Source: RXOA01 sp964554715 (lineage in GTDB: Bacteria; Bipolaricaulota; Bipolaricaulia; UBA7950; UBA9294). From it: a stretch of 37,813 nucleotides of DNA. The stretch's first letter is position 1; each line of letters opens with the position of its first letter. The DNA lies in the NCBI GenBank assembly GCA_964554715.1, contig CAZKPU010000008.1:1-37813 (forward strand). The letters are read 5' to 3'. The notes beneath the pieces are model-generated. The model was not told the origin of the DNA, searched no databases, and worked only from the letters and a program-made list of their open reading frames with translations. Of this stretch, positions 35,123 to 37,813 are shown one piece after another. The position numbers and the translations under genes were made by a program.

Positions 35123-36576
35123 CCCTTGATGACGATCAGCGGGCGCAGCCTTGCCACCGCGCGGCCGATCCCGGCATCCACGACCGCGGAGACCACCTCA
35201 TCGATGTCCTTGTAGGCACCCGGCGCCTCTTCCGCGAGCCCACGTAGACTGTGACCACGGACGATCACGCCAGCGGTTTCAAGCTCCTCCCTGGTTCGCT
35301 CACCCCAGAATCGCTTCGCCGCTTTCTTTCGGGACAACCGCCGCCCGGCTCCGTGGATGCCACTGGCAAACGTACGTTGAACGCCCTCCTCCGTAGCGCG
35401 TAGCACCCACGACGCGGTGCCCATCGTTCCGCCGACAAACGTTGGGTGCCCGACCGGCCTGTACGCTTCCGGCCCTTCTGAGGCACCCGCTCCGAACGCT
35501 CGTGTCGATCCCTTGCGGTGGACGAGAACCCTGCGACGTTCGCCATCTCCGATCGGATGCTCCTCCATCCGGGCGAAGTTGTGCCCGATGTCATACACCG
35601 TACGGATCTCGTCGGAACGCAGTCCGTAATGCCCACACAACACCTCCCGGGTCAGATGACCGAGGACTTGACGGTTCGCAAATGCACAGTTGGCGCCACA
35701 GGCAATCGCCGACAAATACCGCCGCCCTTCCGGGCTTGCGATCGGCGCACACGCCAGTTCCCTTTCGACGACCGGCAGACGGAGCCGGCCCGCCGCCTCC
35801 TCCATCTCGCGCAGTGCATCTTGTCCGATTTGGTGTCCGAGGGCACGCGAACCGCTGTGAATCGCAACCACGACTTGCCCTTCCTCGATTCCGTACGCAT
35901 GCGCCGCTTCTCGATCCTGGACAGACTCTACGACCTGCAATTCCGCGTAGTGGTTCCCGGCGCCCAGTGTCCCCACCTGTTGGAACTGCCGCTGCTTGGC
36001 CCGCAGGCTTACCGTTCCGGGATCCGCCCCCGGCAGCTCCCCGCGGCTTTCGGTAAACTCCAGATCCCGTCCCATCCCGAATCCTCTTTCGATCGCAAAG
36101 CGTGCGCCGTTGCGAAGCAGATGGTCGATGTCCTCGATCCCCAGACGGAGCCGCCCCTTCGACCCCAGCCCCGCCGGAATCCACGCGAACAGCTCGTCGG
36201 CAAGCTTCGCGCTTCCGGCAACATCCTGCCGGGACAGCGGCGTCGACAACAATCGGACTCCGCAGTTGATGTCGAATCCGACCCCCCCGACAACCACCAC
36301 TCCATCCTTCGCATCAAACGCCGCGACGCCCCCGATCGGGAACCCATACCCCGGGTGAACGTCTGGCAGCGCAATCGCCGCACCGCAGATCCCCGGAAGC
36401 GAAGCAACGTTGCACAGCTGCGCGAGGGAGCTCCATGCGCCAGGGGTCTGAGCCTCTTCGACAAGATCAGCGGCCATTGCTTCGGTCGCGTAGAACCTCG
36501 CCGGGACCCGCATCCTCCCGGTTTGCTCGATCTGCCACTCATTCTTTCCGATCCTCTGAACCTGCATCGATTCCAT
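35119..36576 (-). CDS. rtcB: RNA-splicing ligase RtcB
   Basis: Protein of 485 aa. It joins RNA 2',3'-cyclic phosphate or 3'-phosphate ends to 5'-OH ends using GTP and Mn2+. Active-site set is complete: DINCGVR (Cys105), GAGNHY (His209), HSGSRALGH (His240), GHNFARME (His332) as metal ligands, and the guanylylated His408 in GIHGAGRRLSR. VHRKGSTRAF and PVGHPTFVGG are also typical. The ATG at 36576 is chosen because GGAGG is 9 nt upstream; an ATG at 36585 is too close to that site. It is the last gene of the operon thpR-archease-rtcB, 19 nt after archease, its activator. Its stop overlaps that of yvcK. Confidence 0.96.
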   Translation of the reverse strand: MESMQVQRIGKNEWQIEQTGRMRVPARFYATEAMAADLVEEAQTPGAWSSLAQLCNVASLPGICGAAIALPDVHPGYGFPIGGVAAFDAKDGVVVVGGVGFDINCGVRLLSTPLSRQDVAGSAKLADELFAWIPAGLGSKGRLRLGIEDIDHLLRNGARFAIERGFGMGRDLEFTESRGELPGADPGTVSLRAKQRQFQQVGTLGAGNHYAELQVVESVQDREAAHAYGIEEGQVVVAIHSGSRALGHQIGQDALREMEEAAGRLRLPVVERELACAPIASPEGRRYLSAIACGANCAFANRQVLGHLTREVLCGHYGLRSDEIRTVYDIGHNFARMEEHPIGDGERRRVLVHRKGSTRAFGAGASEGPEAYRPVGHPTFVGGTMGTASWVLRATEEGVQRTFASGIHGAGRRLSRKKAAKRFWGERTREELETAGVIVRGHSLRGLAEEAPGAYKDIDEVVSAVVDAGIGRAVARLRPLIVIKG

Positions 36577-36595
36577 CACAGACATCCTCCGCCGG

Positions 36596-37018
36596 TCACA
36601 CGTCCACAATGCACTCCGCCACCCACAGCCCCCTGGCGGGCTCCACGCGAAGCCCGCAGACACTGATCCCCTTGACCTCCGTGCCAAGACGCTGTCTTGC
36701 AGGATCGATCACATCTCCCCTACACCACCCGTGCAGCACGAACCCCTCGGGTTTGCGATCGATCTTCACTTCGAACGACGAGAACAGACTGTGGGCGAGA
36801 TCCTTCTGCGCGATCAGTTCTGCAAGCCACGCAACCAGCAGCGACTCGTGCGACGGCGCCCGGCAACAGACCTCAAGCTCTTCCTGCCCGGAGATGTCCT
36901 CTAGATCAACCATCATCGCAAACATCCCGCGGGCCGCTTCGCAGAACGCTTCCTCCATCGACCGCCCGATCCCACGGACTCCGATGTCCGCCGTATGCTC
37001 CAGCCATTCGAACGCCAC
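36596..37018 (-). CDS. Archease
   Basis: Protein of 140 aa, the usual length. It helps RtcB load GMP and turn over. Recognised by the opening FEWLEHTADIGVRGIG, the middle ESLLVAWLAELI and the C-terminal HGWCRGD...TEVKGISVCGLRV...WVAECIVDV, with the metal-binding Asp and the final Asp-Val. The GTG at 37018 follows GAGGAGGACGG; an upstream in-frame ATG (37072) would overlap thpR and has no site. It sits 10 nt after thpR and 19 nt before rtcB. Archease next to rtcB is a well-known pairing and supports both calls. Confidence 0.95.
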   Translation of the reverse strand: MAFEWLEHTADIGVRGIGRSMEEAFCEAARGMFAMMVDLEDISGQEELEVCCRAPSHESLLVAWLAELIAQKDLAHSLFSSFEVKIDRKPEGFVLHGWCRGDVIDPARQRLGTEVKGISVCGLRVEPARGLWVAECIVDV

Positions 37019-37028
37019 CCGTCCTCCT

Positions 37029-37589
37029 CTATCCGCGCAGAGGAACGTCGAACAGCCGGCTGTAGCGAGCACCCCGGCTCGTCAGCCGGCTCTCCATCAG
37101 TGTAACGTTCGTCACTCTGATGGAAACCGGTTCCACCTGGGCATCGATCGCCCGGATTGTCTCAACAAGCCTTGGATCGGCCGATCCACGAAGCCGCGCA
37201 AGTGTGATATGAAACACATCCGGCTTCCTCTCCCTGGGAAATCCCAGCGGTGCGATCGCATCGGAGATCGACCGTACAAGATCCGCAAACGCCCCTGCAG
37301 CCGATCCGCCTCCCCAAAGGACGCGAGGCCGATCAACCGACGGGAACGCCGAGATGCAGTCGAGCGTCAGATCGAACGACGCGTGCGGACGGATCCGTTC
37401 ATCCAGGCGCCGCTGGAGTTCAACCGTCAGCATCGGATCGATCTCGCCAAGAAACTGAACGGTAATGTGATAGTTGTCGACAGGGACCCACGACGCACGC
37501 ACTGTCGTCGAGCGCTGCAGTTGAGAAGACGTTCTCGCCATGAGCAGTCGCAGTTCCTGCGGAAGGGTGATACAAACGAACGAACGCAT
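37029..37589 (-). CDS. thpR: RNA 2',3'-cyclic phosphodiesterase (LigT/ThpR family)
   Basis: Protein of 186 aa of the 2H phosphoesterase family. The two catalytic H-x-T-x motifs are NYHITVQFLGE (~residue 41) and VFHITLARLRG (~residue 126), with the opening MRSFVCITLP typical of ThpR. It opens 2',3'-cyclic phosphates to 2'-phosphates and can also ligate 2'-5' ends weakly. The ATG at 37589 follows GAGGAGGCACCGG. It is the first gene of the cassette with archease and RtcB, which act on the same RNA ends, so the three probably form one RNA-repair or tRNA-processing unit. The SRP RNA gene lies upstream on the same strand. Confidence 0.93.
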   Translation of the reverse strand: MRSFVCITLPQELRLLMARTSSQLQRSTTVRASWVPVDNYHITVQFLGEIDPMLTVELQRRLDERIRPHASFDLTLDCISAFPSVDRPRVLWGGGSAAGAFADLVRSISDAIAPLGFPRERKPDVFHITLARLRGSADPRLVETIRAIDAQVEPVSIRVTNVTLMESRLTSRGARYSRLFDVPLRG

Positions 37590-37661
37590 CCGGTGCCTCC
37601 TCTCGCTGCATCGTACTACATGGTTCCACCCGGTGGAGGCATGATTGCATGCAGAGGCGAG

Positions 37662-37708
37662 AAAAAGGCGCCTGTGCGAGAGTCTCTTTGAAAGCAGTTC
37701 GGAGGCGC
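37662..37708 (-). terminator. Putative terminator of the SRP RNA gene
   Basis: On the minus strand GCGCCT (37708-37703) pairs with AGGCGC (37673-37668) and is followed by CTTTTTC. The loop is long (29 nt), so the match is modest, but position and T run fit a terminator before thpR. Confidence 0.4.
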
Positions 37709-37724
37709 TTCTTGGACAGCCGGC

Positions 37725-37813
37725 TCAGGCCAAGGGATACTCTAACACCCGCAGAGGTCGGCTTACCGCTGCTCCCTTCCGGGCCTGACGGGGTTCACCA
37801 ACATGCGCCGTAG
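37725..37813 (-). ncRNA. ffs: Signal recognition particle RNA (4.5S, small bacterial type), 5' end at window edge
   Basis: On the minus strand the apical loop of SRP RNA is plain: GTCAGGCCCGGAAGGGAGCAGC, i.e. the GGAA tetraloop (37780-37777) flanked by CCC/GGG and the asymmetric internal loop GUCAGG/AGCAGC that binds Ffh. Flanking GGTGAACCCC and GCGGGTGTT extend the stem. This RNA is the core of the targeting particle for membrane and secreted proteins. The 5' end is at or beyond the window edge and the 3' end is estimated. Confidence 0.93.

Overview
The window is about 37.8 kb of gene-dense, moderately GC-rich bacterial chromosome with two runs of 10 Ns (559-568 and 15846-15855), so it comes from a draft assembly, probably of an uncultured organism. 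The genes are mostly housekeeping (ftsH, lspA, tmk, dnaN, alaS, eno, a DivIC/FtsB-like gene, dnaE, yvcK, SRP RNA). Many exported proteins and two LolA-like proteins (one exported, one without a signal peptide) suggest an envelope with an outer membrane. Gene content would fit a deep-branching candidate phylum such as Bipolaricaulota (Acetothermia/OP1), but that is a low-confidence guess without phylogeny. No phage, insertion sequence, CRISPR array, tRNA or rRNA was recognised.

Layout. 1-2115: the two halves of a heterodimeric ABC exporter. 2203-4056 (minus): ftsH. 4211-8688: a TetR-controlled operon with two palindromic operators, an exported small protein, an MMPL/RND exporter and a LolA-like protein, closed by an intrinsic terminator. 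8759-9556: a TSUP permease. 9570-11159: promoter, glmS-type ribozyme, and a circularly permuted GTPase fused to a SIS domain. 11144-13379 (minus): a two-TM envelope protein and a DUF4139 protein. 13672-15047: phosphofructokinase. 15077-20149: PKD lipoprotein, alpha/beta hydrolase and three exported proteins of unknown function. 20231-21280 (minus): homoserine dehydrogenase. 21391-23401: a LolA-like protein, a ribbon-helix-helix-like small protein and a DUF4282 protein. 23538-25807: lspA-tmk-dnaN, with an in-frame TAG in dnaN. 25919-28540 (minus): alaS. 28655-35122: eno, a DivIC-like gene, dnaE and yvcK, partly overlapping. 35119-37589 (minus): RNA-repair cassette thpR-archease-rtcB, downstream of the SRP RNA gene at the right edge.

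The most interesting region is 9570-11111. The leader carries the conserved core of the glucosamine-6-phosphate-activated glmS ribozyme (cleavage-site context AGCGC, GTTGACGAGG, ATCGA, GCGGATGCC, AAACCAA, with P1, P3 and P3.1 helices), but the gene behind it is not glmS. It encodes a protein that appears to fuse a GTPase with motif order G4-G5-G1-G2-G3 to a MurQ-like SIS (sugar-phosphate binding) domain. The ribozyme has an extra hairpin block inserted next to the active-site strand. The downstream leader can form two mutually exclusive hairpins, one of which would cover the ribosome binding site. I infer an amino-sugar-phosphate-responsive GTPase system under ribozyme control.
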